A DNA stretch of 40,972 nt from Nocardia pseudovaccinii NBRC 100343. GTDB taxonomy: Bacteria; Actinomycetota; Actinomycetes; Mycobacteriales; Mycobacteriaceae. This document shows positions 6,990 through 15,237 of this stretch, one piece after another. A program made the translations under genes and the position numbers. Below the pieces are notes generated by a model that searched no databases, had not been told where the DNA came from, and saw only the letters and a program-made list of their open reading frames with translations. Numbering within the stretch: the first letter of the stretch is position 1; the number at the start of each line of letters is the position of its first letter. The DNA is taken from contig NZ_BDBY01000033.1 of NCBI RefSeq assembly GCF_001613225.1, positions 1 to 40,972 of the forward strand, in the 5' to 3' direction.

Positions 6990-8711
6990 ATGCGACCGCT
7001 CGGCACAGACGATCCCACGCGGATCGGGGACTACCGGCTACTCGGCCTGCTCGGTGCGGGCGGTATGGGCCGGGTGTACCTCGGGCGCAGCGCGGGCGGC
7101 CGCACCGTCGCGGTGAAGGTGATCCGGCCGGATCTGATCGGCAACGAGTTTCGGGAGCGGTTCCGGCGCGAGGTCACCGCGGCGCGGCGGGTCGGCGGGA
7201 AGTTCACCGCGCCGGTGCTCGACGCGGATGTGGATTCGACGCCGCCGTGGCTGGCCACCGGCTATGTGGCCGGATTCTCGTTGACCGATGCGGTCGAGCA
7301 GTTCGGCACGTTCAGCGAGAACACGCTGCTGGTGCTCGCGCACGGTTTGGCCGAAGCATTGATCGCCGTGCACGGTACCGGGATCGTGCATCGCGATCTG
7401 AAACCGTCCAATGTGCTGCTGGCCGTGGACGGTCCGAAGGTGATCGACTTCGGCATCGCGCGCGGCGCCGAGGACAGCGCATTGACGACCACCGGAAATG
7501 TCATCGGCTCACCGGGATTCATGTGTCCGGAGCAGGTGGTCGGACCGACCATGGGACCCGAAGGTGATGTATTCGCACTCGGCGGCGTGCTCGTCTACGC
7601 GGCGACCGGGCAGGGGCCGTTCGGCGCCGGTGAGACCGTGCAGATGCTGTATCGGGTGGTGTACGAGGAGCCGCGGCTGACGGCCGTGCCGGACCGGCTG
7701 CGCCCGCTCATCGCGGCGTGCCTGAACAAGGATGTGGCGGCGCGCCCGACACCGCAGCAGTTGCTCGATCAGCTTGCCGAACTCGGGGTTCCGGAACGCG
7801 GCGGCTGGCTGCCCGCGCCGGTGCTCGAAGAGGTGAGCAGGCGGGCGGTTGCGCTGCTCGATCTGGAATCCGGGCCGGTCGAGGCCGTCGGACCGGATCC
7901 GGCGCGGTCGGCGGCGACGATTTCACGGCCGTTGCCGCAATCGAATTCAGGGCCGCACACACCATTCCATACGCTGCCCCGGCCTGCGGCCGATACGGTG
8001 GCTTGGCAATCCGGAAATACCGCATGGCAATCCGGACCCCCTGGGCCGCAAGCCAATTCGAGCCGCGTGTACGCGCCGTATCCGCCCGCGCAGGACCAGT
8101 CGGAGCCGCAACCCGCCTACTATTACCCGCCGCCTGCGCCGAAAAGTCGTTCACGTCGGACCGCATGGATCGTCGCGGCCGTAGTGGTCGGTCTCATCGT
8201 CGCGGGCGGCGCATTCCTCATCGGGACGCAGCTGACCGACAAGTCCTCCGATTCCGCCGCGACGGCCAGCACTTCGGCGGTGGTCACCTCCGTCGCTCCC
8301 ACGACCACCGCGACGACGCGGGCCTCCGTGACGAGCACTTCGGCAGCGGCGACGGACTCGGCGGTATCCGAAGCGCTCGTCGGCAAGTGGACCGGCACCG
8401 CACGGGATGCGCTCGCCACTTTCGATATCGAGCTGACCATCCACGACGGGAAAGTCGGCGAAGAGATCGCCACCTCGGCCAATACCGGCCAGGCGTCGCG
8501 CAGCCGGTGCGAACGCGCCGAACGTCTGACCAATGCCACCGACACCCAGCTCACCTTCGTGGCACGGCTCAGCGGCGGTGCGAGCGGGTGTATGGACGAA
8601 GGGTCGACCTCGAAGGTCATCCTGCAACCGGACGGTTCGGTCACCTACAGCTTCAGCGGGGGTTTCAGCGGTGTGCTCGGCGATGTCACCGGCAATCTGC
8701 ACAAGAACTAA
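6990..8711 (+). CDS. Membrane-anchored eukaryotic-type Ser/Thr protein kinase with a novel-looking extracellular domain
   Basis: A 573-residue Pkn-type kinase. The cytoplasmic catalytic domain (about 12-265) has the Gly-rich loop LGAGGMGRVYLG, Lys43 in VAVKVI, HRDLKPSN at 134-141, DFG at 153-155 and the activation segment TTTGNVIGSPGFMCPEQ. A Pro-rich linker with a small WQSG repeat follows, then one membrane segment (about 392-414) and a Ser/Thr-rich stalk. The external C-terminal domain (about 455-573) begins VSEALVGKWTGTARD and contains two Cys, probably a disulfide. It is not a PASTA domain. The start at 6990 places the protein just before the kinase fold; a GTG at 6969 is possible. Substrates are unknown. 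Confidence 0.92.
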   Translation: MRPLGTDDPTRIGDYRLLGLLGAGGMGRVYLGRSAGGRTVAVKVIRPDLIGNEFRERFRREVTAARRVGGKFTAPVLDADVDSTPPWLATGYVAGFSLTDAVEQFGTFSENTLLVLAHGLAEALIAVHGTGIVHRDLKPSNVLLAVDGPKVIDFGIARGAEDSALTTTGNVIGSPGFMCPEQVVGPTMGPEGDVFALGGVLVYAATGQGPFGAGETVQMLYRVVYEEPRLTAVPDRLRPLIAACLNKDVAARPTPQQLLDQLAELGVPERGGWLPAPVLEEVSRRAVALLDLESGPVEAVGPDPARSAATISRPLPQSNSGPHTPFHTLPRPAADTVAWQSGNTAWQSGPPGPQANSSRVYAPYPPAQDQSEPQPAYYYPPPAPKSRSRRTAWIVAAVVVGLIVAGGAFLIGTQLTDKSSDSAATASTSAVVTSVAPTTTATTRASVTSTSAAATDSAVSEALVGKWTGTARDALATFDIELTIHDGKVGEEIATSANTGQASRSRCERAERLTNATDTQLTFVARLSGGASGCMDEGSTSKVILQPDGSVTYSFSGGFSGVLGDVTGNLHKN

Positions 8712-8810
8712 CGGGAGTGCTTCAGCGGGCGCGCCTTCCGACGCTTCCGATACCGATCGTCCATCCTGTGGACCGACAACGAGCCGTATCCGCGTGAAGG
8801 GATCAATCGA

Positions 8811-9179
8811 ATGCGCGTAGTAGCCGAGGTGCTGGTCGGCCTGGTGGCGTTGCTGCACATCTACATCCTGGTCATGGAGATGTTCCTGTGGACCACGCCG
8901 CGAGTGCGCGCGTCCTTCGGCAGCACCGCCGAATTCGCCGAGCAGACCAAGGTTCTGGCTGCCAACCAGGGCCTCTACAACGGCTTCCTGGCGGCCGGTC
9001 TGATCTGGGGCATCATCGCCTCGGACCCGGTCGGATTCGCCGCGATGATCTTCTTCACCGCATGCGTTGTCGTCGCCGGGATCTACGGTGCCGCGACCGC
9101 GAACCGTCGGATCCTGTTCGTCCAAGCGCTGCCCGGAGCGATCGCCCTTGTCGCGGTGCTGATCGCGGGCAGCAACTAA
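8811..9179 (+). CDS. DUF1304-family small membrane protein
   Basis: A 122-residue protein with four predicted membrane helices. It begins VVAEVLVGLVALLHIYILVM and has the central signature NQGLYNGFLAAGLIWG found in DUF1304 proteins. The function of that family is not established. AAGGGA lies a few bases upstream of the ATG. The stop codon overlaps that of the convergent DJ-1/PfpI gene by four bases (9176-9179), and no terminator fits between them. Confidence 0.85.
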   Translation: MRVVAEVLVGLVALLHIYILVMEMFLWTTPRVRASFGSTAEFAEQTKVLAANQGLYNGFLAAGLIWGIIASDPVGFAAMIFFTACVVVAGIYGAATANRRILFVQALPGAIALVAVLIAGSN

Positions 9180-9931
9180 CGCTTGCCGAACCGTCGACGC
9201 GCGCGAGCTCGCTCGATGGCCGCCGCCCAGGACAACTTCGCGATGGCACTCGCCTCCCGCACCACGGCACGCGGATCGGCGGTGAGCAGATCGGCACCCT
9301 CCCGACCGACGAGCCCGGTCACCTTGCGCCGCGTCGCCGAACTCGCCTTGCTCATATGGCCGCTGTCGAAAGGTGGCTGGGGATCGTATTCGATCATCAG
9401 CTGGATCGCCTCGGCCTGGTCCTTGCCCGCGATCTCACCCGCCAGCCACAGCCCGAGATCGATTCCAGCGGACACGCCCGCAGCGGTCACGATCTTGCCG
9501 TCGCGCACGACGCGCTCCTCGGCGCGTGGTTCGGCACCGAGCGCCTTCAGCATCGGCAAACCGGCCCAATGCGATGTCGCGGGCTTGCCCTTCAGAATCC
9601 CGGCGGCGGCGAGGATGACCGATCCGGTGCACACCGAAGTAGTCCAGGTCGAGGTCTCGTGCACCTTACGCAGCCAGACGAGCAGCTTTTCGTCGGCCGC
9701 CGTGGCCGCAGTCGCGGGCCCCGAGCCGCCGATGAGCACAATATCGGGCGATGGCGTCTCGTCGAGTGAGTGCGTCGCGCCGAGTAACAGCACGCCGCTG
9801 TCGGTGGTGATCGGTCCCGGCTCGTGCCAGACGAAACGCAGCCGTGCACCCGGCAGCATCCGCAGCACCTCGTACGGCCCGATCACATCGAGCGCGGTCA
9901 TACCCGGATAGACGACGATGGCGATCTGCAT
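9176..9931 (-). CDS. DJ-1/PfpI-family protein (isonitrile-hydratase or GlxA-type amidase-like domain)
   Basis: A 251-residue protein. Residues 1-190 form a DJ-1/PfpI fold: IAIVVYPGMTALDVIGPYEVL at the start, the elbow SVCTGSVILAAAGILKG with the nucleophile Cys101, and the usual following TSHW. This pattern resembles isonitrile hydratase and the N-terminal domain of GlxA regulators, but the AraC-type DNA-binding domain is absent. About 50 basic residues are added at the C-terminus. GGGAGGGAAG precedes the ATG at 9931. A longer frame to 10225 has no support. It could be a hydratase, a glyoxalase-like enzyme or a stress protein. Confidence 0.82.
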   Translation of the reverse strand: MQIAIVVYPGMTALDVIGPYEVLRMLPGARLRFVWHEPGPITTDSGVLLLGATHSLDETPSPDIVLIGGSGPATAATAADEKLLVWLRKVHETSTWTTSVCTGSVILAAAGILKGKPATSHWAGLPMLKALGAEPRAEERVVRDGKIVTAAGVSAGIDLGLWLAGEIAGKDQAEAIQLMIEYDPQPPFDSGHMSKASSATRRKVTGLVGREGADLLTADPRAVVREASAIAKLSWAAAIERARARRRFGKR

Positions 9932-10058
9932 TGATCTTCCCTCCCATGGTGGATCCCGCCCTCGACAGTAGCCCGTGACGTCGTGGGGGATGGCGGGCCG
10001 ACGCAAGAGCGGGCACGATCGAGACAGCACCGCCGAATGATCAATCGGAGGGATACGC

Positions 10059-11141
10059 ATGCGGAGATTCATCGGGATCGCGATCGCCGCGCTGATGATC
10101 GGCACGGTGGCCGGATGCGGCAGCGATTCCGGCGCCGGGCCGGACATTGTCACGAGCACCGCCCCCAGCACGCCATCGGGTGTGCCGGATCTGGCTGCTG
10201 GGGAGGAAATCGTGCACGGTATCAATGTGCCGTGGGGACTGGCCTTCCTACCTGACGGTGGTGCCCTGATCGCGGAGCGGGATACCGGCCGAATTATGCG
10301 GGTGGCGCCTGGACGCGAGCCCGAGCAGGTGTACGAGGTTCCAGGTGTGGTCGCGCGCGGCGAGGGTGGTCTGCTCGGGCTTGCCGTCGCGGCGGATTAT
10401 GCCGAAACACGGTATGTCTACGCGTATTTCACCGCTGCCGACGACAATCGGATCGTCCGGTTCCGGCTCGATGGGCAACCGGAGGTCATCTTCGCCGGTA
10501 TTGCCAAGGCGGGGAACCACAATGGCGGCCGGATCGCGTTCGGACCCGACGGCATGCTGTATGCCGGAACCGGAGATGCGGGGCAGGGCGCCAGTTCTCA
10601 GGATCCGGCGAGCCCCAACGGCAAGATCCTCCGGCTGACACCCGATGGCGCTCCGGCACCGGGCAATCCGACGTCTGGTTCGCCGGTTTACAGCCTGGGG
10701 CACCGCAATGTGCAAGGTCTGGCTTGGGATCGGGCAGGCAGACTCTTCGCGGCCGAGTTCGGCCAGAACGCCTTCGACGAGATCAATCTGATCGAGCCCG
10801 GTCGCAATTACGGCTGGCCGATCGTCGAAGGCAAAGGCGGCGCCGATCGGGGATTCACCGACCCCCAAGTCATTTGGAAACCTTCGGAGGCATCGCCGTC
10901 GGGCATTGCCATCTCCGGCGACACCCTCTATGCCGCGGCGCTACGCGGCGAACGCTTGTGGACGGTTCCGCTACACGACGGCACGCTGGGCACACCACAG
11001 GCCCAGTTGCCCGACCTGGGCCGCCTGCGCACGGTGGCAATTGCCCCGGACGGTGCACTGTGGCTGACCACCTCCAACACGGACGGCCGCGGTGACGTCC
11101 GTGCCGGTGACGATCGGATCATCCGCTTCCCGGCGCGCTGA
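10059..11141 (+). CDS. Sorbosone/glucose dehydrogenase-like (GSDH) beta-propeller lipoprotein
   Basis: A 360-residue exported lipoprotein with lipobox TVAGC (Cys near residue 20). The mature part is a six-bladed propeller of the PQQ-type sugar dehydrogenase family: GINVPWGLAFLPDGGALIAERDTG at the entry, GGLLGLAVAADYAETRYVY, NHNGGRIAFGPDGMLYAGTGDAG, and GHRNVQGLAWD. Soluble members oxidise aldoses using PQQ at the outer membrane surface. Several actinobacterial members have no proven cofactor use, and no PQQ biosynthesis genes are nearby. GGAGGG precedes the ATG. It converges on the hemerythrin gene with 6 bases between. Confidence 0.88.
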   Translation: MRRFIGIAIAALMIGTVAGCGSDSGAGPDIVTSTAPSTPSGVPDLAAGEEIVHGINVPWGLAFLPDGGALIAERDTGRIMRVAPGREPEQVYEVPGVVARGEGGLLGLAVAADYAETRYVYAYFTAADDNRIVRFRLDGQPEVIFAGIAKAGNHNGGRIAFGPDGMLYAGTGDAGQGASSQDPASPNGKILRLTPDGAPAPGNPTSGSPVYSLGHRNVQGLAWDRAGRLFAAEFGQNAFDEINLIEPGRNYGWPIVEGKGGADRGFTDPQVIWKPSEASPSGIAISGDTLYAAALRGERLWTVPLHDGTLGTPQAQLPDLGRLRTVAIAPDGALWLTTSNTDGRGDVRAGDDRIIRFPAR

Positions 11142-11147
11142 GTTCCC

Positions 11148-11837
11148 TTATTTGACAACCTTTCCGACTGAGCGCAGATCGCGGCGCAGCAGTGCGGTCT
11201 CCCTGGCGTAGCCACGGCGACCGAACACCCGATACAACAGCCGGACGGGAGCCGGGATGTGCCCGGCGAATTCCGACCACTCGCGCTCATCGGCCTCCTC
11301 GGCGATATGACCGAGGAATACCAGGGCCCGCCCCTTCGAAAACGACGCCATACCGCGCTTGCCGAGTTCGGCCCACTCCGACTCGGTCAAGGTCTCGGCC
11401 ACCATCGGCAGGACCGAATCTTCCTCCAGGCGAAGATGTTCGGTGAGCGCCTCATGTAGTCGACGCAGCCCCTCCACCAGCAGATCCGCCGTTTCCGCAC
11501 CGCCCTGATGTTCCCACTCGGACAGTTCGGAATCGACGCGGCGCATGAGCGCATCGACCTCTTCGTGCTGGGTCCGCATGAGATCGATCAGCGTCGAATC
11601 CAGCTCCGCCCAACGCAGTTTCGGCCACACCAGCTCGTCCTCATTGCTGTGGTGATGATGCAGGGCGGCGAGCATCTCGCGCGCATGCGCGCTCACCCGC
11701 GCTACCTGTTCGCCATCCATGGGCGAGGTCGCCTCGACAATGTCTGCCAGCAAACCGAATTCGCGTCGAAACACCCGGTGCACCAGCACCATGTCGTGGG
11801 TATCACATCCCGGCGACTCGGCCGCCCGGCGGCTCAT
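11148..11837 (-). CDS. Hemerythrin-domain protein
   Basis: A 229-residue protein with a hemerythrin-like four-helix bundle. Probable di-iron ligands are His20 in MVLVHRVF, the His cluster 60-63 with Glu66/Glu68 in HHHHSNEDELVWP, His91 in TQHEEVD, and His134 with Glu138/139 in TEHLRLEED. Such proteins bind O2, NO or iron and often act in redox or nitrosative stress. The ~60 residues after the bundle are a basic extension seen in many actinobacterial members. The ATG at 11837 overlaps the stop of a 14-codon upstream ORF as ATGA. A divergent TetR gene and an operator lie upstream, so TetR control is likely. Confidence 0.88.
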   Translation of the reverse strand: MSRRAAESPGCDTHDMVLVHRVFRREFGLLADIVEATSPMDGEQVARVSAHAREMLAALHHHHSNEDELVWPKLRWAELDSTLIDLMRTQHEEVDALMRRVDSELSEWEHQGGAETADLLVEGLRRLHEALTEHLRLEEDSVLPMVAETLTESEWAELGKRGMASFSKGRALVFLGHIAEEADEREWSEFAGHIPAPVRLLYRVFGRRGYARETALLRRDLRSVGKVVK

Positions 11838-11878
11838 AACACCTGCTCCAGCGCAGACAGAAGATCCCCGATAGTCAT
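11834..11878 (-). CDS. 14-residue upstream ORF coupled to hemerythrin
   Basis: This short ORF encodes MTIGDLLSALEQVL. It has a strong ribosome binding site (GGGAGGAAC, 4 bases before the ATG), and its TGA overlaps the hemerythrin ATG (ATGA). The hemerythrin ribosome binding site (GGAG) lies inside it. Translational coupling is the simplest reading. The peptide itself is not recognised. Confidence 0.45.
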   Translation of the reverse strand: MTIGDLLSALEQVL

Positions 11879-11891
11879 TTAGTTCCTCCCG

Positions 11892-11957
11892 ATACTAAAT
11901 GCACTCCTGTGCAATAAGTGCAACTTAGTATAGTTTTGGCCGAGGTAACACTGTCAA
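11892..11957. promoter_or_regulatory. Divergent hemerythrin/tetR control region with inverted repeat
   Basis: The arms ATACTAAATGCACT (11892-11905) and AGTGCAACTTAGTAT (11917-11931) form a near-perfect inverted repeat with one extra base in the right arm. On the hemerythrin strand a consensus -10 TATACT (11932-11927) overlaps the right arm, and a TTGACA (11957-11952) lies upstream with a long 19-base spacer. A TetR dimer bound here would block the promoter. Confidence 0.6.
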
Positions 11958-11983
11958 GATGTCACTCGGAGGACACGCAGCGA

Positions 11984-12634
11984 ATGACCGAGCACCGCGC
12001 CCGGGTCAGCGAGACCACCCAGGTCGAGGAAACCGCCCAGCTCACTTCGGGACGCGTCGCCCAGCGCCGACGCACCCGCAAAGCCATCGTCGACGCCTCC
12101 ATGACGCTGCTGAACCGCGGCATCGAGCCCTCGGTCAACGACATCGCCGCCGCCGCGGACGTGTCCAGACGCACTGTCTACCTGCATTTCCCCACTCTCG
12201 ACCAGTTGATGCTCGATGCCACCATCGGCCTGCTCAGCGCGAATACCGATGAGGCGCTGACGAATATCGATTCCGCGGACCCGCGCGTGCGTATCGCCGA
12301 ACTGGTGCGGGCGATGGGCGCGGAGATCACCGAGCTGCTGCCGATGGGACGGCGGTTGGTGAAGCTCACCGTCGACCCGCCCACAGAGGACGCACCACGA
12401 CGTGGGCATCGCCGGGTGCGCTGGATCGAATGGGCGCTCGAACCATTGCGTGACCGCATGTCCCAGCGGCCGTTCGACGATCTCGTGTCGAGTATCGCGC
12501 TCGTGGTGGGCTGGGAGGCGTTCATCGTGCTGATCGATGTGCGCGGGCTCGAGCCCGATGCGGCCGTCGAGGTATGCGCCAGCACCGCGACGACTCTCGT
12601 GGATGCCGCCCTACGCTCGCTCGAAAACTCATAG
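11984..12634 (+). CDS. TetR-family transcriptional regulator
   Basis: A 216-residue TetR protein. The DNA-binding part lies at about residues 20-70: RRRTRKAIVDASMTLLNRG, then SVNDIAAAADVSRRTVYLHF with the canonical recognition helix. The C-terminal part is a typical all-helical ligand domain. The ATG at 11984 was chosen because GGAGGACAC lies upstream; a longer frame from 11918 would start inside the operator. It is divergent from hemerythrin and probably controls it and itself. It converges with hutI, with 11 bases between the stops. Confidence 0.88.
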   Translation: MTEHRARVSETTQVEETAQLTSGRVAQRRRTRKAIVDASMTLLNRGIEPSVNDIAAAADVSRRTVYLHFPTLDQLMLDATIGLLSANTDEALTNIDSADPRVRIAELVRAMGAEITELLPMGRRLVKLTVDPPTEDAPRRGHRRVRWIEWALEPLRDRMSQRPFDDLVSSIALVVGWEAFIVLIDVRGLEPDAAVEVCASTATTLVDAALRSLENS

Positions 12635-12645
12635 GTGGCACCGAG

Positions 12646-13815
12646 TCATCCTGCGGCACCCGGCCATTCGGCCATCGGTATGCGTTGGCCCGAACGCCAG
12701 ACGGCCAGCGTCAGTGGGACGCCCGGCCGGTAGGCAATATGGGTGACCGAAGGGGCGTCGAGCACCTGAAGGTCGGCTCGGGCACCGACCTCGATGACCC
12801 CGACATCGTTGCGGCGCAACGCTTTCGCGCCCGCCGCGGTGGCCGCGTACACCGCTTCGGCGATCGAGAGGCCCATCTGGAGCACGGCCGTTGCGACGCA
12901 AAAGGCCATCGATGTGGTGTATGAACTTCCCGGATTGGCATTGGTGGCCAGGGCGACGGTCGCACCCGCGTCGAGCAGTGCGCGTGCGGGAGCGAGGGGT
13001 TGGCGGGTGGACAGGTCACAGGCGGGCAGGACGGTGGCGACGGTGTCCGAGGCGGCGAGGGCCTCGATATCGGCGTCGGTGAGGTAGGTGCAGTGATCCA
13101 CGCTGGCCGCGCCGTGGCGGACGGCCAGTTGCACGCCGGGGCCGGGGCCCAATTGGTTGCCGTGTACGCGTAGACCGAGGCCGCGTGCGGCGGCGGCGCG
13201 CAGGACGCGATCGGACTGATCCTCGTCGAAAGCGCCTGTCTCGCAGAAGACATCGGCCCAGCGCACGTGCGGTGCGACGGCGTCGAGCATATCGCCGCAG
13301 ACCAGGTCCACGTAGGTTTCGGCATCGGCACCGGGCGGCACCAGGTGTGCGCCGAGGTAGGTCACCTCGTCGGCGATGGCGGCGGCGATGCGCGCAGAGC
13401 GTGCCTCGTCGGGCACGCTGAGTCCGTATCCGGTTTTGGTCTCCAGGCATGTTGTGCCCTGGCGGTAGGCCTCGGTGACGTGGCGACGCAGGTTGGTCGA
13501 AAGTTCTTCGTCCGAAGCGCTTCTGGTGGCGGCGACCGTTGTCGCGATACCTCCGGCACGGTAGGGCTGTCCGGCCATTCTGGCCTCGAATTCGGCGGTG
13601 CGGTCACCGGCGAAGACCAGGTGGGTGTGGCTGTCGACCCACCCGGGCAACGCCGCGCGGCCGCCGATATCGACCCGATCATCGGCGGGGGGTGCGGACC
13701 TCGCCGGGCCGATCCAGGCGAAGCGTTGATCCTCGAGCACCACTGCGGCATCGCGCAGCGGGCCGTCCGGCGCGTTGGTCGTCAGCTCACCGATTCCTGT
13801 GATCAGAGTCGACAC
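12646..13815 (-). CDS. hutI: Imidazolonepropionase HutI with an Asp-to-Asn change at the metal site
   Basis: A 389-residue amidohydrolase that opens 4-imidazolone-5-propionate to N-formimidoyl-L-glutamate, step 3 of histidine degradation. It has the HxH metal motif (DSHTHLVFAGDR, His63 and His65), His218 in VHGNQLG, and HCTYLTD near 241. At the position of the conserved metal-binding Asp after strand 8 (TDxNPG in characterised HutI) the sequence is TNANPGSS, so Asn292 replaces Asp. The spacing from His218 agrees with that of the B. subtilis enzyme. The start is a GTG at 13815 behind GAAGGGG. It is the last gene of the leftward hut operon. Identity is secure; activity is less certain. Confidence 0.92.
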   Translation of the reverse strand: MSTLITGIGELTTNAPDGPLRDAAVVLEDQRFAWIGPARSAPPADDRVDIGGRAALPGWVDSHTHLVFAGDRTAEFEARMAGQPYRAGGIATTVAATRSASDEELSTNLRRHVTEAYRQGTTCLETKTGYGLSVPDEARSARIAAAIADEVTYLGAHLVPPGADAETYVDLVCGDMLDAVAPHVRWADVFCETGAFDEDQSDRVLRAAAARGLGLRVHGNQLGPGPGVQLAVRHGAASVDHCTYLTDADIEALAASDTVATVLPACDLSTRQPLAPARALLDAGATVALATNANPGSSYTTSMAFCVATAVLQMGLSIAEAVYAATAAGAKALRRNDVGVIEVGARADLQVLDAPSVTHIAYRPGVPLTLAVWRSGQRIPMAEWPGAAG

Positions 13816-13859
13816 GGTGCCCCTTCTGTGGGTGCGGATATGGTCGTCGCGGCAGGCGA

Positions 13860-15164
13860 TCACGGTGGGTACAAGAACCGAATCTCTTCTCGTAGAACAA
13901 TTTCGGGACTTTCCACTACTACGTGACGGCCTTCGGAGACCACCTGCCGACCGGCGATCAGCACCTCGCGGATATCGGTGGCCGAAGCGGCGAACAGTGC
14001 GGCCGCGGGTTCGGTGCCCGCGGTCCGGATCGAGTCGAGCTCGACGGTGACCAGATCGGCCGCCGCACCCGCTTCGATGTGGCCTACCTCGGGCCAGCCG
14101 ATGGATGCGTGATCTGTTGCCGCACCGAACAACTCCGCAATCTCGAATCGTCCGCGCGTGTGGGAGGCGAGACGTTCGTTCAACTCCAGCGCACGCCACT
14201 CCTCGAAGCCGTCCACGACCGCGTGACTGTCGGTGCCGAGGCACAGCCGGACTCCGGCGTCGAGAAGTTCGCGGGCGGGACCGATGCCGTCGCCGAGATC
14301 GCGTTCGGTGGTCGGGCAGAAGCATGCCCGCGCCCTTGCCTCGGCCAGCATCTTGATATCGGCGGTGCTCATATGTGTGGCATGCACGGCCACCGTATCC
14401 GGCCCGAGCAACCCGTTGTCCGCCAACAGCGCGGTCGGCGTAAGCCCGTGTGCGGCAAGGCAATCACGATTCTCGGCGGGTTGTTCGGACAGATGGACGT
14501 GCACCGGCCGACCACCGGCCTGTCGGGCGACAACGGCCAGTGCTCGCGGGGGCACCGCGCGCACCGAATGTGCGGCCACACCGGTGCGCACCAGTTCCGA
14601 CTCCGGTTTGAACGCGGCCGCGCGCTCGGCCCAGGCAGCCGCATCGCCGTCGCTGAAGCGACGCTGGTGTTCGTCGGGCTGCTGACCGAAACCGCCACTG
14701 AGGTAACAGGTATCGAGCAGAGTGAGCCGTATTCCAGCGTCCTGTGCCGCCGCGGCCAGAGCCGCGCTCATCGCATTCGGATCACCGTAAGCCACGCCGC
14801 CGGGTGCGTGATGCAGGTAGTGGAATTCACCGACGCTGGTATATCCGGCGAGCACCATCTCCGCATATACCCCGCGTGCGAGCCGGTAGTAGGAGTCGGG
14901 ATCCAGTCGATCCGCAACCGCGTACATCCGTTCCCGCCACGTCCAGAACGAGCCCCGGCCATGGTGGGTACGCCCGCGCAGGGCGCGATGGAAGGCATGT
15001 GAGTGCGCATTGGCGAAACCAGGAATGGTCAAGCCGCGCAGCACGTTTCCATTCGGTTCGGTTCCGCGGGCCACCGATCGGATCGTCGATCCGGCGACAT
15101 CGATCGTCACCCCTTCGGCCAACCCGTCCGGTAGCCAGGCATATTCGGCCCAATAGACGCTCAT
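13860..15164 (-). CDS. hutF: Formimidoylglutamate deiminase HutF
   Basis: A 434-residue amidohydrolase, normal for HutF. It converts N-formimidoyl-L-glutamate to N-formyl-L-glutamate and ammonia. Metal ligands visible are His54 and His56 (ANAHSHAFHRAL), His224 in VHVHLSEQ and Asp312 in LGTDSHAVVD. The substrate-site segment RALRGRTHHGRGSFWTWRERMY is characteristic of HutF. The ATG at 15164 gives the family N-terminus (VYWAEYAWLPDG); the frame is open further upstream but reads antisense-like. It lies 73 bases after the M20 gene and 44 bases before hutI, so all three are probably co-transcribed. Confidence 0.92.
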   Translation of the reverse strand: MSVYWAEYAWLPDGLAEGVTIDVAGSTIRSVARGTEPNGNVLRGLTIPGFANAHSHAFHRALRGRTHHGRGSFWTWRERMYAVADRLDPDSYYRLARGVYAEMVLAGYTSVGEFHYLHHAPGGVAYGDPNAMSAALAAAAQDAGIRLTLLDTCYLSGGFGQQPDEHQRRFSDGDAAAWAERAAAFKPESELVRTGVAAHSVRAVPPRALAVVARQAGGRPVHVHLSEQPAENRDCLAAHGLTPTALLADNGLLGPDTVAVHATHMSTADIKMLAEARARACFCPTTERDLGDGIGPARELLDAGVRLCLGTDSHAVVDGFEEWRALELNERLASHTRGRFEIAELFGAATDHASIGWPEVGHIEAGAAADLVTVELDSIRTAGTEPAAALFAASATDIREVLIAGRQVVSEGRHVVVESPEIVLREEIRFLYPP

Positions 15165-15237
15165 TCGGACGAGCTCTCGCACATCGGATTCCGGTCGCGC
15201 CGATCCGGCATCCGAACCTGCACCCAGCGCTGCGCGC

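Noticed and set aside
13816..14463. Upstream extension of hutI to 14463
   Set aside because: It would overlap hutF in another frame. The GTG at 13815 has a ribosome site and gives the normal HutI N-terminus.
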